DNA of 64,000 bases, from contig NC_018518.1 of the NCBI RefSeq assembly GCF_000306945.1, positions 1,054,001 through 1,118,000 on the forward strand. Reading direction: 5' to 3'. Made by a program: the position numbers and the translations under genes. Under the pieces are notes generated by a model. It ran no database searches. It was not told the DNA's origin and was given only the letters and a program-made list of their open reading frames with translations. Position 1 is the stretch's first letter, and every line of letters begins with the position of its first letter. The DNA is from Bordetella pertussis 18323. Lineage in GTDB: Bacteria > Pseudomonadota > Gammaproteobacteria > Burkholderiales > Burkholderiaceae_B. Shown here piece after piece: positions 17,709 to 26,938 of the stretch.

Positions 17709-17739
17709 AAAAAAAGGCCGGCGCCCGAAGGCGCCGGCC
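17709..17739 (-). terminator. rho-independent terminator of gabT-gabD
   Basis: On the minus strand a 10-bp GC stem (GGCCGGCGCC-TTCG-GGCGCCGGCC) is followed by a run of eight T. It lies about 20 bases beyond the gabD stop. Confidence 0.85.
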
Positions 17740-17760
17740 TTGCTTGCCCGCGGGCTGGAC

Positions 17761-19230
17761 TCAGGCGCCCAGGTCCACGCAGAGGTATTTCAGCTCGAGG
17801 TAGTCCTCGATCCCGTACTTCGAGCCTTCGCGGCCCAGGCCGGATTGCTTGACGCCGCCGAACGGGCCGACTTCATTGGAGATGATGCCGGTGTTGATGC
17901 CGACGATGCCGTATTCCAGCGCTTCGGAGACGCGCCAGATCCGGGCGTAGTCGCGCGTGTAGAAGTAGGCGGCCAGGCCGAAGATGGTGTTGTTGGCCAT
18001 GCCGATGACTTCGTCTTCGCTGTCGAACTTGAACAGCGGGGCGACCGGGCCGAAGGTTTCCTCGACGGCAAAGCGCATCGACTGCGTGACGTCGCGCACC
18101 ACCGTGGGCTGGAAGAAGCTGCCGCCCAGCGCATGCGGCTCGCCGCCGGCGATGACCTTGGCGCCGTGCGCGGTGGCGTCGGCGATGTGTTCCTGCACCT
18201 TGGCCACGGCGGCGGTGTCGATCAGCGGGCCCTGGGTGACGCCCTGTTCGAAGCCGTCGCCCACCTTCATGGCGTTGACCTTCTCGACCAGGCGCTTGGC
18301 CACTTCCTCGTAGACGCCGGCCTGCACGTAGATGCGGTTGGCGCATACGCAGGTCTGGCCGGCGTTGCGGTACTTGGAGGCCAGAATGCCGTCGATGGCG
18401 CGATCCAGGTCGGCGTCGTCGAACACGATGAACGGCGCGTTGCCGCCCAGTTCCAGCGACAGTTTCTTGATGGTGGGCGCGCATTGCTCCATGAGCGTGC
18501 GGCCGACTTCGGTCGAGCCGGTGAAGCTCAGCTTGCGCACCACTTCGCTTTCGCACAGGGCCGCGCCGATTTCACGCGAGCTGCCGGTCACGACCTGGAA
18601 CACGCCGGCCGGCACGCCGGCCAGCACGGCCAGCACGGCCAGCGCGAGCGCGGTCAGCGGCGTCTGCTGGGCCGGCTTGACCACCATGGTGCAGCCGGCG
18701 GCCAGGGCCGGGCCGACCTTGCGGGTGATCATGGCGGCCGGGAAGTTCCACGGCGTGATGGCGGCGGTCACGCCGATGGGCTGCTTGAGCACCATCAGGC
18801 GCTGGCCGCCCTTGGGGCTTTGCAGGATGTCGCCGTCGATGCGCTTGGCTTCTTCGGCGAACCACTCCAGGAAGGACGCGGCGTAGGCGATCTCGCCGGC
18901 GGCCTCGGGCACGGGCTTGCCTTGCTCGGACGTCATGATGACGGCCAGGTCCTGCTGGTTCTCCATCATCAGCTGGGCCCACTTCAGCAGGATCGCGGCG
19001 CGCTCCTTGCCGGTCCTGGCGCTCCAGGCGGGCAGGGCGGCCTCGGCGGCGTCGATGGCCTGCTCGGCTTCCTTGCGGCCCAGCTTGGGCACCGAGATGA
19101 TGGTCTTGCCGGTGGACGGGTTATCGACCGGGATGGACGGGCCGTTGCCGGCGCCTACCCACTTGCCGTCGATGTAGCAGGCGTCGCGCAGCAGTTCGGC
19201 GCGGCTCAGGGGTTGGGTCAACTGCGTCAT
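17761..19230 (-). CDS. gabD: succinate-semialdehyde dehydrogenase
   Basis: 489-aa NAD(P)-dependent aldehyde dehydrogenase that oxidises succinate semialdehyde to succinate, the second step of GABA degradation. Seen are the substrate/cofactor region TPWNFPAAMI, the glycine motif FTGSTEVGR, the catalytic Glu in LELGGNAPFIVFDDAD and the catalytic Cys in NAGQTCVCANRIYVQ. Length and motifs match GabD. It is preceded by GAGGAGG and follows gabT in the same transcript, separated by an exceptional 20-bp hairpin. Downstream is a clear terminator. Confidence 0.94.
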   Translation of the reverse strand: MTQLTQPLSRAELLRDACYIDGKWVGAGNGPSIPVDNPSTGKTIISVPKLGRKEAEQAIDAAEAALPAWSARTGKERAAILLKWAQLMMENQQDLAVIMTSEQGKPVPEAAGEIAYAASFLEWFAEEAKRIDGDILQSPKGGQRLMVLKQPIGVTAAITPWNFPAAMITRKVGPALAAGCTMVVKPAQQTPLTALALAVLAVLAGVPAGVFQVVTGSSREIGAALCESEVVRKLSFTGSTEVGRTLMEQCAPTIKKLSLELGGNAPFIVFDDADLDRAIDGILASKYRNAGQTCVCANRIYVQAGVYEEVAKRLVEKVNAMKVGDGFEQGVTQGPLIDTAAVAKVQEHIADATAHGAKVIAGGEPHALGGSFFQPTVVRDVTQSMRFAVEETFGPVAPLFKFDSEDEVIGMANNTIFGLAAYFYTRDYARIWRVSEALEYGIVGINTGIISNEVGPFGGVKQSGLGREGSKYGIEDYLELKYLCVDLGA

Positions 19231-19250
19231 GAAAAATCCTCCTCAATACA

Positions 19251-19294
19251 GACGCGGGATGGGGGCGCCCATGGGGGCGCCCCCATCCCGCGTC
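19251..19294 (-). repeat. 20-bp perfect intercistronic hairpin between gabT and gabD
   Basis: The arms GACGCGGGATGGGGGCGCCC and its exact reverse complement are separated by ATGG. It lies just after the gabT stop and about 20 bases upstream of the gabD start. No T-run follows. Likely roles are mRNA stabilisation, processing, or tuning of gabD translation. Confidence 0.9.
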
Positions 19295-19309
19295 GAACGA
19301 TCCAAACAA

Positions 19310-20575
19310 TCAGGCGGCGATGATTTCGGCCAGGATGTCCAGCGCGCGAGCGAACTGGTCATCGGGGATGGTCAGGGGATACAGGAAACGCAGAACGTTT
19401 CCGTACACACCGCAGCTTAGCAAAATCAGGCCGCGCTCGATGGCTTGCTGCTGGATGCGCTTGACCGCCTCGGCGTCGGGCTTGCCGGTGGCCGGGTCGT
19501 TCAGCTCCAGCGCGACCATCGAACCCAGGCCGCGCACGTCGGCGATGGCCGGGCACTTGGCGCGCAGGCCTTCCAGGCGGTCCATCAGGCGCTTGCCCAG
19601 TTCGGCGGCGCGCTCGCACAGTTTTTCCTCGGCGATCACGTCCAGCACCGCGTGCGCGGCGGCCACGGCCAGCGGGTTGCCGGCGTAGGTGCCGCCCAGG
19701 CCGCCGGCGGCCGGGCCGTCCATGACTTCGGCGCGGCCCACCACGCCCGAGATCGGCATGCCGCCGCCCAGGCTCTTGGCCATGGTGATCAGGTCGGCCT
19801 GCACCGAATGGTGCTGCATGGCGAACAGCTTGCCGGTGCGCGCGAAGCCGGTCTGCACTTCGTCGGCGATCAGCAGGATGCCGTGCTCGTCGCACACCTT
19901 GCGCAGCGCCTGCATCAGTTCGGGCGGCGTGACGTTGAAGCCGCCTTCGCCTTGCACCGGCTCGATGATGATGGCGGCCACGCGCTTGGGATCGATGTCG
20001 ACCTTGAACAGCAGGTCCAGGGCCTTGAGCGAGTCGGCCACGCTGATGGCCTGCGTGGCGTTGGGGAACGGTACGTGGAACACGTCGCCGGGCATCGGGC
20101 CGAACGCCAGCTTGTAGGGCGCGACCTTGCCGGTCAGGGCCATGCCCATCATGGTGCGGCCATGGAACGCGCCCGAGAACGCCACCACGCCCGAGCGGCC
20201 GGTGTAGGCGCGGGCGATCTTGACGGCGTTTTCCACCGCCTCGACGCCGGTGGTGAAGAAGGCGGTCTTCTTCAGGCCTTCGATCGGGGCCACGGCGTTG
20301 ATGCGCTCGGCCAGCGACACGTAGCCTTCGTACGGCACGATCTGGTAGGCGGTGTGGGTGAAGTTGTCCAGCTGGGCGGCGATGGCGGCTTTGACCTTGG
20401 GATGGCGATGGCCGGTGTTCAGCACCGCGATGCCGCCGGCGAAGTCGATGTACTCCTTGCCCTCGGCATCCCACAGGGTCGAGTTTTCCGCCCGCACGGC
20501 GTAAAAGTCACACATCACGCCGACGCCGCGCGGGGTGGCCAGCGTACGACGCGTATTCAGATCTCGGTTTTTCAT
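19310..20575 (-). CDS. gabT: 4-aminobutyrate aminotransferase
   Basis: 421-aa PLP-dependent class III aminotransferase that converts GABA and 2-oxoglutarate to succinate semialdehyde and glutamate. Seen are the GTEAVENA-like TTGVEAVENAVKIAR, FSGAFHGRTMM, LIADEVQTGFARTG, and the PLP lysine in LITMAKSLGGGMPIS. Start ATG 20575 (MKNRDLNTRR) is chosen because family N-termini begin here; the open frame extends upstream into the promoter region. It forms an operon with gabD and is divergent from a MocR/GabR-type regulator. Confidence 0.94.
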   Translation of the reverse strand: MKNRDLNTRRTLATPRGVGVMCDFYAVRAENSTLWDAEGKEYIDFAGGIAVLNTGHRHPKVKAAIAAQLDNFTHTAYQIVPYEGYVSLAERINAVAPIEGLKKTAFFTTGVEAVENAVKIARAYTGRSGVVAFSGAFHGRTMMGMALTGKVAPYKLAFGPMPGDVFHVPFPNATQAISVADSLKALDLLFKVDIDPKRVAAIIIEPVQGEGGFNVTPPELMQALRKVCDEHGILLIADEVQTGFARTGKLFAMQHHSVQADLITMAKSLGGGMPISGVVGRAEVMDGPAAGGLGGTYAGNPLAVAAAHAVLDVIAEEKLCERAAELGKRLMDRLEGLRAKCPAIADVRGLGSMVALELNDPATGKPDAEAVKRIQQQAIERGLILLSCGVYGNVLRFLYPLTIPDDQFARALDILAEIIAA

Positions 20576-20681
20576 CTCAGGCTCGATAGGCAAATGGAAT
20601 GCCGTATGCACGGCGCAATGTGGCGGCCGCCATGGGACGCCGTCCAGCTTCTATTTAATGCTAAGATGGCCCCATTCAGGG

Positions 20682-20710
20682 GAACCACTTTTACAAAACA
20701 GGTAGAACCA
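20682..20710. promoter_or_regulatory. direct repeat GAACCA-N17-GAACCA, candidate MocR/GabR operator
   Basis: Two identical hexamers, 23 bp apart start to start, lie immediately upstream of the mocR-like gene in the gabT-mocR divergent promoter. MocR regulators such as GabR bind direct repeats in such positions. The match is by position and pattern only. Confidence 0.45.
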
Positions 20711-20711
20711 A

Positions 20712-22209
20712 TTGAGGTCCATTGTCGGCGATTTGTTGCTCCTGCGCCTGGGGGACGTGGCCGAGGGCCCGATGAACCAGCGTCTCTACCGCGCCATCCG
20801 CGAGGCCATCCTCGATGGCGCCATCGCGGCCGACACGCGCCTGCCCGCCACGCGCGACCTGGCGGCCGAGCTGGGCATCGCGCGCAACACCGTGGTGCAC
20901 GTCTACAGCCAGCTGCAGGCCGAGGGCTACACGCACAGCCGCCAGGGCAACGGCACCTTCGTCACCGCGTCGCTGCCTGACGCCTACCTGGCCAGCGGCC
21001 GCCACGCGCGCCGCCCGGCCATCGCGGCGGTTCGCCCCACGCTGTCCGAGCGCGGCGCGCGCATCGTCGACCAGGTGTCGGCCTCGCCGTACCAGTGGGG
21101 CGCCTTCATGCCGGGCGTGCCCGATCTTACCGAGTTCCCGCACCAGAAGTTCGGCCGGCTGTTCAGCACGCTGTGGCGCAATCCCCACCCGGAGATGCTG
21201 ACCTATGCCTACGGCGGCGGCCTGCCGGCGCTGCGCGAGGCGCTGGCCCAGCACCTGGCCCTGACCCGCTCGATCGACTGCGATCCCGAGCAGATCATCA
21301 TCACCGAGGGCTCGCACCAGGCCATCGACCTGGCCACCCGCATCCTGGGCGGCCATGGCGACCTGGCCTGGATCGAGAACCCGGGCTACTGGGGCGCGCG
21401 CAGCGTGCTGATCGCCAACGGCATCCGCATCGAGCCGCTGCTGGTCGACGAAGAGGGCATGCAACTGCCGGCCGAGCCGGTGGCGCAGCCGCCGCGTTTC
21501 ATTTTCGTGACGCCGTCGCACCAGTACCCGCTGGGCTCGGTGATGTCGCTGGCGCGGCGCCGGCAACTGCTGGCGCTGGCGCTGGCGCGCAGCTGGGGCA
21601 GCTGGATCATCGAGGACGACTACGACAGCGAGTTCCGCTTCTCGGGCCGGCCGATTTCCTCGCTGCAAGGACTGGAGCCGGACGCGCCGGTGATCTACCT
21701 GGGTACGTTCAGCAAGACGCTGTACCCGGGCCTGCGGGTGGGCTACCTGGTGCTGCCCAAGGCGCTGGCCGGCGCATTCCAGGCCGCGCACGCCGAGCTG
21801 TACCGCGAAGGCCACCTGGTCACGCACGCGGTGCTGGCCAGCTTCATCGCCGAGGGCCATTACGCCGCTCATATCCGCCGCATGCGCATGCTGTACGGCC
21901 GGCGCCGCGCCATCCTGGTCAACCTGATCGAGCGGCGCCTGGGCGCCCAGTGGCTGCATCCGGATTCGAGCGACGCGGGCCTGCACCTGGTGCTGGACTT
22001 CCCGCCGGGGCTGGACGACAAGCAGGTGATGCAGGCCGCCCATGCGCGCGGCGTGCTCACGCGCGCTGTCGCGCTACTACGCCGAAGGCACCACGCCGCG
22101 CCAGGGCCTGCTGCTGGGCTACGCCTGCGTGCCGGAGAACGACATCGCGCGCAAGTTCGAGCTGGTGCTCGACAGCCTGGCCGAAGTGGCGCAGCGCAGC
22201 CGCGCCTAG
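20712..22209 (+). pseudogene. frameshifted MocR/GabR-type regulator
   Basis: Fusion of an N-terminal GntR winged helix (LYRAIREAILDGAIAADTRL, then ELGIARNTVVHVYSQLQAEG, about residues 20-85) with an aminotransferase-like domain whose PLP lysine lies in GTFSKTLYPGLRVGY. From position, it should regulate gabT-gabD. At about 22061-22067 the frame breaks. Upstream reads GVLTRAV; the family-like C-terminus LSRYYAEGTTPRQGLLLGYA and ARKFELVLDSLAEVA continues in frame +1 and stops at 22209. The break fits loss of two bases in a GC run. Unless bypassed, the product carries about 70 unrelated C-terminal residues. The start is TTG 20712, or an internal ATG 20772. Confidence 0.85.
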
Positions 22210-23109
22210 CTAGGGCGCCAGCGCCGCCGCCAGCCCGGCCGCGTTGCGCATGCCCTGGTCCTCGTAGTTGGTGTTGAACACCGCGTGCGTCTGCCGCGCG
22301 CGCTCGGCCAGGCGCCTGACGCGCTCGGCCAGCTCGGCGAGCTCCTGCGGCGAGTATTCATACTGGAAGCGGCTCGACGAGGCCGCCGCGCGGTTGTTCC
22401 AGGCGCCGGCGTTGCGGCCGTGCAGGCGCACCAGCGCCAGCTCGGGGTGGGTGCGCGCCCAGACCGGCGGCACGCTGTTGGCAAAGCCTTGCGGGCTGTC
22501 GACCACCGTGTGCACCAGCTCCAGCTCGCGTTCCAGCGCCAGGGTCCAGTTGCTGGCGGCCGCGCTGTCGAACCAGCTGGCGTGGCGCATTTCCGCGGCC
22601 ATGACGAGTCCGCCGGCATCGCGCAGGCGGGCCGCGCAGTCGCGCACGCGGGCCACGCCGCGCGCCTCGCGCCGCACCCAGGGCGCAAACTGGCAATGCA
22701 CCGCGCCCAGCTTGCCGGCCTGGCGCAGCGGCTCCAGCGCCTGCACGTAGCGGCGCCACAGTTCGTCGCGCACCGCGCCCGGCACCTGGTCGTCGAACAC
22801 CGCATCGCCTTCGCCGGGCACTTCGCGCCGCAGGTCGGCCGGCAGCGCCGCGCGCGGCGTCTGGTGGCCCGTGAACAGGCGAAACGCCTTGATATTGAAG
22901 ACAAAGCCCGGCGGCGTGCGCTGCGCCCACAGGTAAGCCGTGTGCGGGTCGGGCAGGGCGTAGAAGCTGGCGTCGATCTCGGCCATGCCGAATCGGGTGG
23001 CGTAGTACTGCAGGCGCGCCTGCGGCGTGCGCGCGGCCGCAGGGTAGAACCGGCCGCACGCCAGCAGGGTGGGGTCGGTCCAGGAGGCGGTGCCGATGAG
23101 GATGTTCAT
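22210..23109 (-). CDS. DUF72 (YecE-like) protein
   Basis: 299-aa protein of the DUF72/YecE family, a TIM-barrel-like fold of unproven function. The family N-terminus is clear (ILIGTASWTDPTLL, FYPAAARTPQARLQYYA, FGMAEIDASFYALP), as are FNIKAFRLFTGHQ and VFNTNYEDQG near the end. It abuts the frameshifted mocR gene tail to tail with no spacer. Its ATG 23109 lies 40 bases from a LexA box shared with the divergent helicase gene, so it may also be SOS-regulated. Confidence 0.88.
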   Translation of the reverse strand: MNILIGTASWTDPTLLACGRFYPAAARTPQARLQYYATRFGMAEIDASFYALPDPHTAYLWAQRTPPGFVFNIKAFRLFTGHQTPRAALPADLRREVPGEGDAVFDDQVPGAVRDELWRRYVQALEPLRQAGKLGAVHCQFAPWVRREARGVARVRDCAARLRDAGGLVMAAEMRHASWFDSAAASNWTLALERELELVHTVVDSPQGFANSVPPVWARTHPELALVRLHGRNAGAWNNRAAASSSRFQYEYSPQELAELAERVRRLAERARQTHAVFNTNYEDQGMRNAAGLAAALAP

Positions 23110-23149
23110 GCCTGGGCGCAGCGGCCGTTCGGGCGAAATGCTGGAAATT

Positions 23150-23165
23150 CTGTATAAATATACAG
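23150..23165. promoter_or_regulatory. LexA (SOS) box
   Basis: CTGTATAAATATACAG is a perfect CTGT-N8-ACAG palindrome with an AT-rich centre, the canonical LexA operator of gamma/beta-proteobacteria. It lies between divergent DUF72 and helicase genes, 24 bases upstream of the helicase ATG. Confidence 0.88.
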
Positions 23166-23188
23166 TATCGTCCAATTCGCCTGTTTCC

Positions 23189-25282
23189 ATGTCTGAACCT
23201 GTTTCCCGCGCCCCCGCGCCCGCCGATGATCCCCTGGCCGAACTGAACCCCGCGCAGCGCGAGGCCGCCGCGTACGGGGTCGATGCGCCGGCCAGCCAGG
23301 CGCTGCTGGTGATCGCCGGGGCCGGGTCGGGCAAGACCAACACGCTGGCGCACCGCGTGGCGCACCTGATCCTGCATGGCGCCGATCCGCAGCGCATGCT
23401 GCTGTTGACGTTCTCGCGCCGCGCCGCGCAGGAAATGGAACGGCGCGTGGGCGGCGTGCTGCAGCGCGTGATGGGCCTGCGCGCCGGGCACGCGGCGCCT
23501 GCGCTGCCGTGGGCCGGCACGTTCCACAGCGTGGGCGCGCGGCTGCTGCGCGATTGCGCGCCGCGCATCGGCCTGTCGGAGGCCTTCACTGTGCACGATC
23601 GCGGCGACGCCGAGGACTTGATGGGCATCGTGCGCCACGAGCTGGGGCTGTCGGCCACCCACAACCGGTTCCCGCTCAAGGGCACCTGCCTGGCCATTTA
23701 TTCGCGCGTGGTCAACAGCCAGGCGCCGCTGGCCGAGGTGCTGCGCCAGGCGTTCCCGTGGTGCGAAGCCTGGGAGGCCGAGCTCAAGCGCCTGTTCCAG
23801 GCCTATGTGCTGGCCAAGCAGGAGCAGAACGTGCTCGATTACGACGACCTGCTGCTGTACTGGGCCGAGATGATGCGCGACGCGGGGCTGGCCGCCGACG
23901 TCGGCGCGCGCTTCGACCATATCCTGGTCGACGAGTACCAGGACACCAACCGCCTGCAGGTCGCCATCCTGCTGGCCATGAAGCCCGACGGCGGCGGCCT
24001 GACCGTGGTGGGCGACGACGCGCAGTCGATCTATTCGTTCCGCGCCGCGAGCGTGCGCAACATCCTCGATTTCCCGCAGCAGTTTCCCGGCGGCGCCAAG
24101 GTGGTCACGCTGGAGCGCAATTACCGCTCCACCCAGCCCATCCTGGATGCGTCCAACGCGGTCATCGGGCTGGCCGCCGAACGCTACGCCAAAGCGCTGT
24201 GGACCGATCGTGCCTCGTCGCAGCGCCCCGAGCTGGTGAGCGTCAGCGACGAAGCCGGCCAGGCGCGCTGGGTGGCCGACCAGGTGCTGGCGCAGCGCGA
24301 GGGCGGGGCCACGCTCAAGTCGCAGGCGGCGCTGTTTCGCGCCTCCAGCCACAGCGCCGCGCTGGAGCTGGAGCTGACCCGGCGCAACATCCCGTTCGTG
24401 AAATTCGGCGGCCTGCGCTTTCTCGAGGCCGCCCATGTCAAGGACATGCTGTCCGTGCTGCGCTGGGCCGAGAACCCGCGCTCCCGGCTGGCCGGTTTCC
24501 GGGTGGCGCAGCTGGTGCCCGGCATCGGCCCGGCCACCGCCGGCAAGCTGATGGACGCCATGGCGCAGGCGGCCGATCCGCTGGCGGCCATGCGCGAGTT
24601 CCAGCCGGGCGCGGCGGCGCGCCAGCAGTGGAGCGAATTCGTCGCCACCTACGCGACGCTGCGCGAGGCGCGCCGGCCCTGGCCCGCCGACGTGGATGCC
24701 GCGCTGCAATGGTACGGGCCGCAACTGGAGCGCATCTTCGACGACGCGCGCGTGCGCCGCGCCGACCTGGAGCAGCTGGCCCGCCTGGCCGGCGGCTATC
24801 CGACGCGCGAACGCTTCCTCACCGAGCTGACGCTGGACCCGCCCGACGCGACCAGCGACGAGTCCGGTCCGCCGCTGCGCGACGAAGACTATATGATCCT
24901 GTCCACCATCCACTCGGCCAAGGGCCAGGAGTGGAAGTCGGTCTACATCCTGAACGCGGTCGACGGCTGCATGCCCTCGGACATGGCCACCGGCACGGCC
25001 GAGGAGATCGAGGAAGAGCGGCGCCTGCTGTACGTGGCGATGACGCGCGCGCGCGAGCGGCTGCAGGTGGTGGTGCCGCAGCGCTTCTACGTGCACCAGC
25101 AGGCCGGGCTGGGCGACCGCCACGTCTACGGCTCGCGCACCCGCTTCATTTCCGAGGCCATGCTGCCGCTGTTCGAGCACCTGCCCAAGCCGCCCGAGCT
25201 GCCGTTCGACCGCGCCCGCCCCATCGAGCCGGCCGCGCCGCGCATCGACGTGGTCAGCCGGGTGCGCGGGCTGTTCTCGTAG
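23189..25282 (+). CDS. UvrD/Rep-family ATP-dependent DNA helicase, SOS-controlled
   Basis: 697-aa superfamily 1 helicase. Motifs in order are Q-motif LNPAQREAA, Walker A AGAGSGKTNTLAHR, Walker B VDEYQDTNRLQ, motif III VGDDAQSIYSFRAA, motif IV LERNYRSTQPILD, motif V TIHSAKGQEWKSVYI and motif VI RRLLYVAMTRARERL. ATG 23189 (MSEPVSRAP) is chosen: the longer open frame runs through the LexA box and DUF72 promoter. A role in DNA repair or replication restart is expected, and the upstream LexA box indicates damage induction. It is a paralogue of UvrD/Rep; which cannot be told from sequence reading alone. Confidence 0.92.
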   Translation: MSEPVSRAPAPADDPLAELNPAQREAAAYGVDAPASQALLVIAGAGSGKTNTLAHRVAHLILHGADPQRMLLLTFSRRAAQEMERRVGGVLQRVMGLRAGHAAPALPWAGTFHSVGARLLRDCAPRIGLSEAFTVHDRGDAEDLMGIVRHELGLSATHNRFPLKGTCLAIYSRVVNSQAPLAEVLRQAFPWCEAWEAELKRLFQAYVLAKQEQNVLDYDDLLLYWAEMMRDAGLAADVGARFDHILVDEYQDTNRLQVAILLAMKPDGGGLTVVGDDAQSIYSFRAASVRNILDFPQQFPGGAKVVTLERNYRSTQPILDASNAVIGLAAERYAKALWTDRASSQRPELVSVSDEAGQARWVADQVLAQREGGATLKSQAALFRASSHSAALELELTRRNIPFVKFGGLRFLEAAHVKDMLSVLRWAENPRSRLAGFRVAQLVPGIGPATAGKLMDAMAQAADPLAAMREFQPGAAARQQWSEFVATYATLREARRPWPADVDAALQWYGPQLERIFDDARVRRADLEQLARLAGGYPTRERFLTELTLDPPDATSDESGPPLRDEDYMILSTIHSAKGQEWKSVYILNAVDGCMPSDMATGTAEEIEEERRLLYVAMTRARERLQVVVPQRFYVHQQAGLGDRHVYGSRTRFISEAMLPLFEHLPKPPELPFDRARPIEPAAPRIDVVSRVRGLFS

Positions 25283-25360
25283 CGGCCGCGCCGGGCGCGC
25301 GACGGTATCATAGGTGCCCAGGCGCATCCCGGCCCGGGATGCGCACAGGGAGACAGTGCA

Positions 25361-26141
25361 ATGACCCAGAACGTTCAGGCCGCGGGCGCGCCGCATGGCG
25401 GCGTGGTGGCTTCGGTCGCCTACCTGAATCGAGATCGAGGGCGACCGGCCGGTGTTCGGCGAAACCCAGTTCCTGGTCGGCGACGGCGTGCTGGTGACGG
25501 TGCGGCGCGGCGCCACGGCCACCCACAGCACCCTGCGCGAACGGCTGGAGGCCACGCCCGACCTGCTCAAGCGCGGCAGCGGCTACGTGACCTCGGAATT
25601 GCTGGACCTGCTGGTCGACCGCTACGTGGCGGCGGCGGCACGCCTCGAAAGCGTGGTCGAGAGCGCCGAGCAGAAGCTGCTGATCCGCGGCGCCAAGGAC
25701 GCCGACATCCGCAAGCTGTACCGCCAGCGCCGCGACCTGCTGCGCATCCATACCGCCATCGCTCCCCTGGCCGAGATCTGCCGCCGCCTGGCGCGCGTGG
25801 AGATGTCGCAGATCGATGAGCATGCGCGGCCGTATTTCGGCGAGGTGGCCGACCGCGTGCTGCGGGTCGACGAGCTGCTCAATGCGCTGCGCGAGGCCCT
25901 GGCGTTCGCCTTCGAGGCCAGCCAGATGATCGCGCAGGCCCAGCAGAACGACACCACGCGCCGGCTGGCGTCCTGGGCCGCCATCCTGGCCGTGCCCACC
26001 GCCGTGGCCGGCATTTACGGCATGAACTTCGAATACATGCCCGAACTGAAGGCGCCCTGGGGCTATCCGGTCACGCTGCTGGCCATCGGCACCGTGTGTT
26101 CCATTCTCTACTGGCGCTTTCGCAAGTCGGGCTGGCTGTAG
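25361..26141 (+). pseudogene. corA: corA magnesium/cobalt transporter, internally deleted
   Basis: The C-terminal part is a clear CorA: FGETQFLVGDGVLVTVRRG, long helices, then two transmembrane helices with the GMN signature (GIYGMNFEYMPE) and a basic tail. The N-terminus begins at ATG 25361 (MTQNVQ...VVASVAYLN). At about 25430 it jumps straight to EIEGDRPVFGETQF in another frame. The usual N-terminal domain between these points (very roughly 60-80 residues) is missing. A deletion that also shifts the frame explains both. The product would be a short nonsense peptide, and a restart at GTG 25452 would lack most of the cytoplasmic funnel. Confidence 0.88.
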
Positions 26142-26203
26142 CGCCGGCCCGCACGCGCGCGCGCTGTGGCACACTGCCGCCACCTTCCGACGACGACGAA
26201 CCG

Positions 26204-26842
26204 ATGCTGCGCAACAAACTCCAACCGCGAGGCGGGCGCCGCGGCCTGGCCGGACTGCTTTCGGCCCTGCTGCTGGCGGCCCTGGCCGCGCTGGCCAACT
26301 GGCTCTGGCCGCAGGATCATCCCCAGGCGCCGCCGGCACGCCAGACGCCCGCGGCCGGCGCGGGCGGCGTGCCCGCCGGCAGCTATGCCCTGACCGGCCC
26401 CATCGTCAACGTGGCCGATGGCGATACCGTGACCCTACGCGCGCCGGGCGGCCAGCGCCGCATCCGCATGGACAGCATCGACGCGCCCGAGGAAGGGCAC
26501 GGCAACGAGCAGCCGGGCCAGCCGTTCGCCCAGGCCTCGCGCCAGCACCTGGCCGGCCTGGTCGCCGGCAAGACCCTGACCGCGCAATGCTACGAGCGCG
26601 ACCAGTTCGACCGCGACGTGTGCGCCCTGATCCTGCCCGACGGCCGGTCGGCCAACCGGGCCCAGGTCGAGGCCGGCTATGCCTGGGCCTATACGGCGCG
26701 GCGCGGCGACTACCTGCGCGATCCGGCCATGCCCGGCCTGCAGCGCCAGGCCCGCGAGGCCGGCCGCGGCCTGTGGGCGCAGTCCGGCGCGATCGAGCCC
26801 TGGAAGTGGCGCTATGACTGCTGGCGCCAGCGGAGCTGCTGA
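26204..26842 (+). CDS. thermonuclease-family (SNase) protein with N-terminal membrane anchor
   Basis: 212-aa protein. A hydrophobic segment at about 14-35 (LLSALLLAALAALANWLW), probably an uncleaved anchor, is followed by a Pro/Ala linker and a staphylococcal-nuclease domain. Nuclease features are VADGDTVTL, RIRMDSIDAPE (catalytic-type Arg and Glu) and YERDQFDRDVCALI (second Arg). The end is WRYDCWRQRSC. A periplasmic location is inferred. ATG 26204 is the first plausible start; the open frame upstream overlaps corA. Cellular role unknown. Confidence 0.85.
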   Translation: MLRNKLQPRGGRRGLAGLLSALLLAALAALANWLWPQDHPQAPPARQTPAAGAGGVPAGSYALTGPIVNVADGDTVTLRAPGGQRRIRMDSIDAPEEGHGNEQPGQPFAQASRQHLAGLVAGKTLTAQCYERDQFDRDVCALILPDGRSANRAQVEAGYAWAYTARRGDYLRDPAMPGLQRQAREAGRGLWAQSGAIEPWKWRYDCWRQRSC

Positions 26843-26938
26843 GCCGGCGCGATCCGTCTTCCGATACGGGCATCCCGGGGTATGGCGGCTCGCCGGCCTT
26901 TGCTATCCTTGCGCGAGCATTCGAGATAGGATGGTTAC

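Noticed and set aside
22358..25570. 1070-codon minus-strand open frame over the helicase gene
   Set aside because: Antisense to the UvrD-like helicase whose motifs are unambiguous; low-complexity composition.
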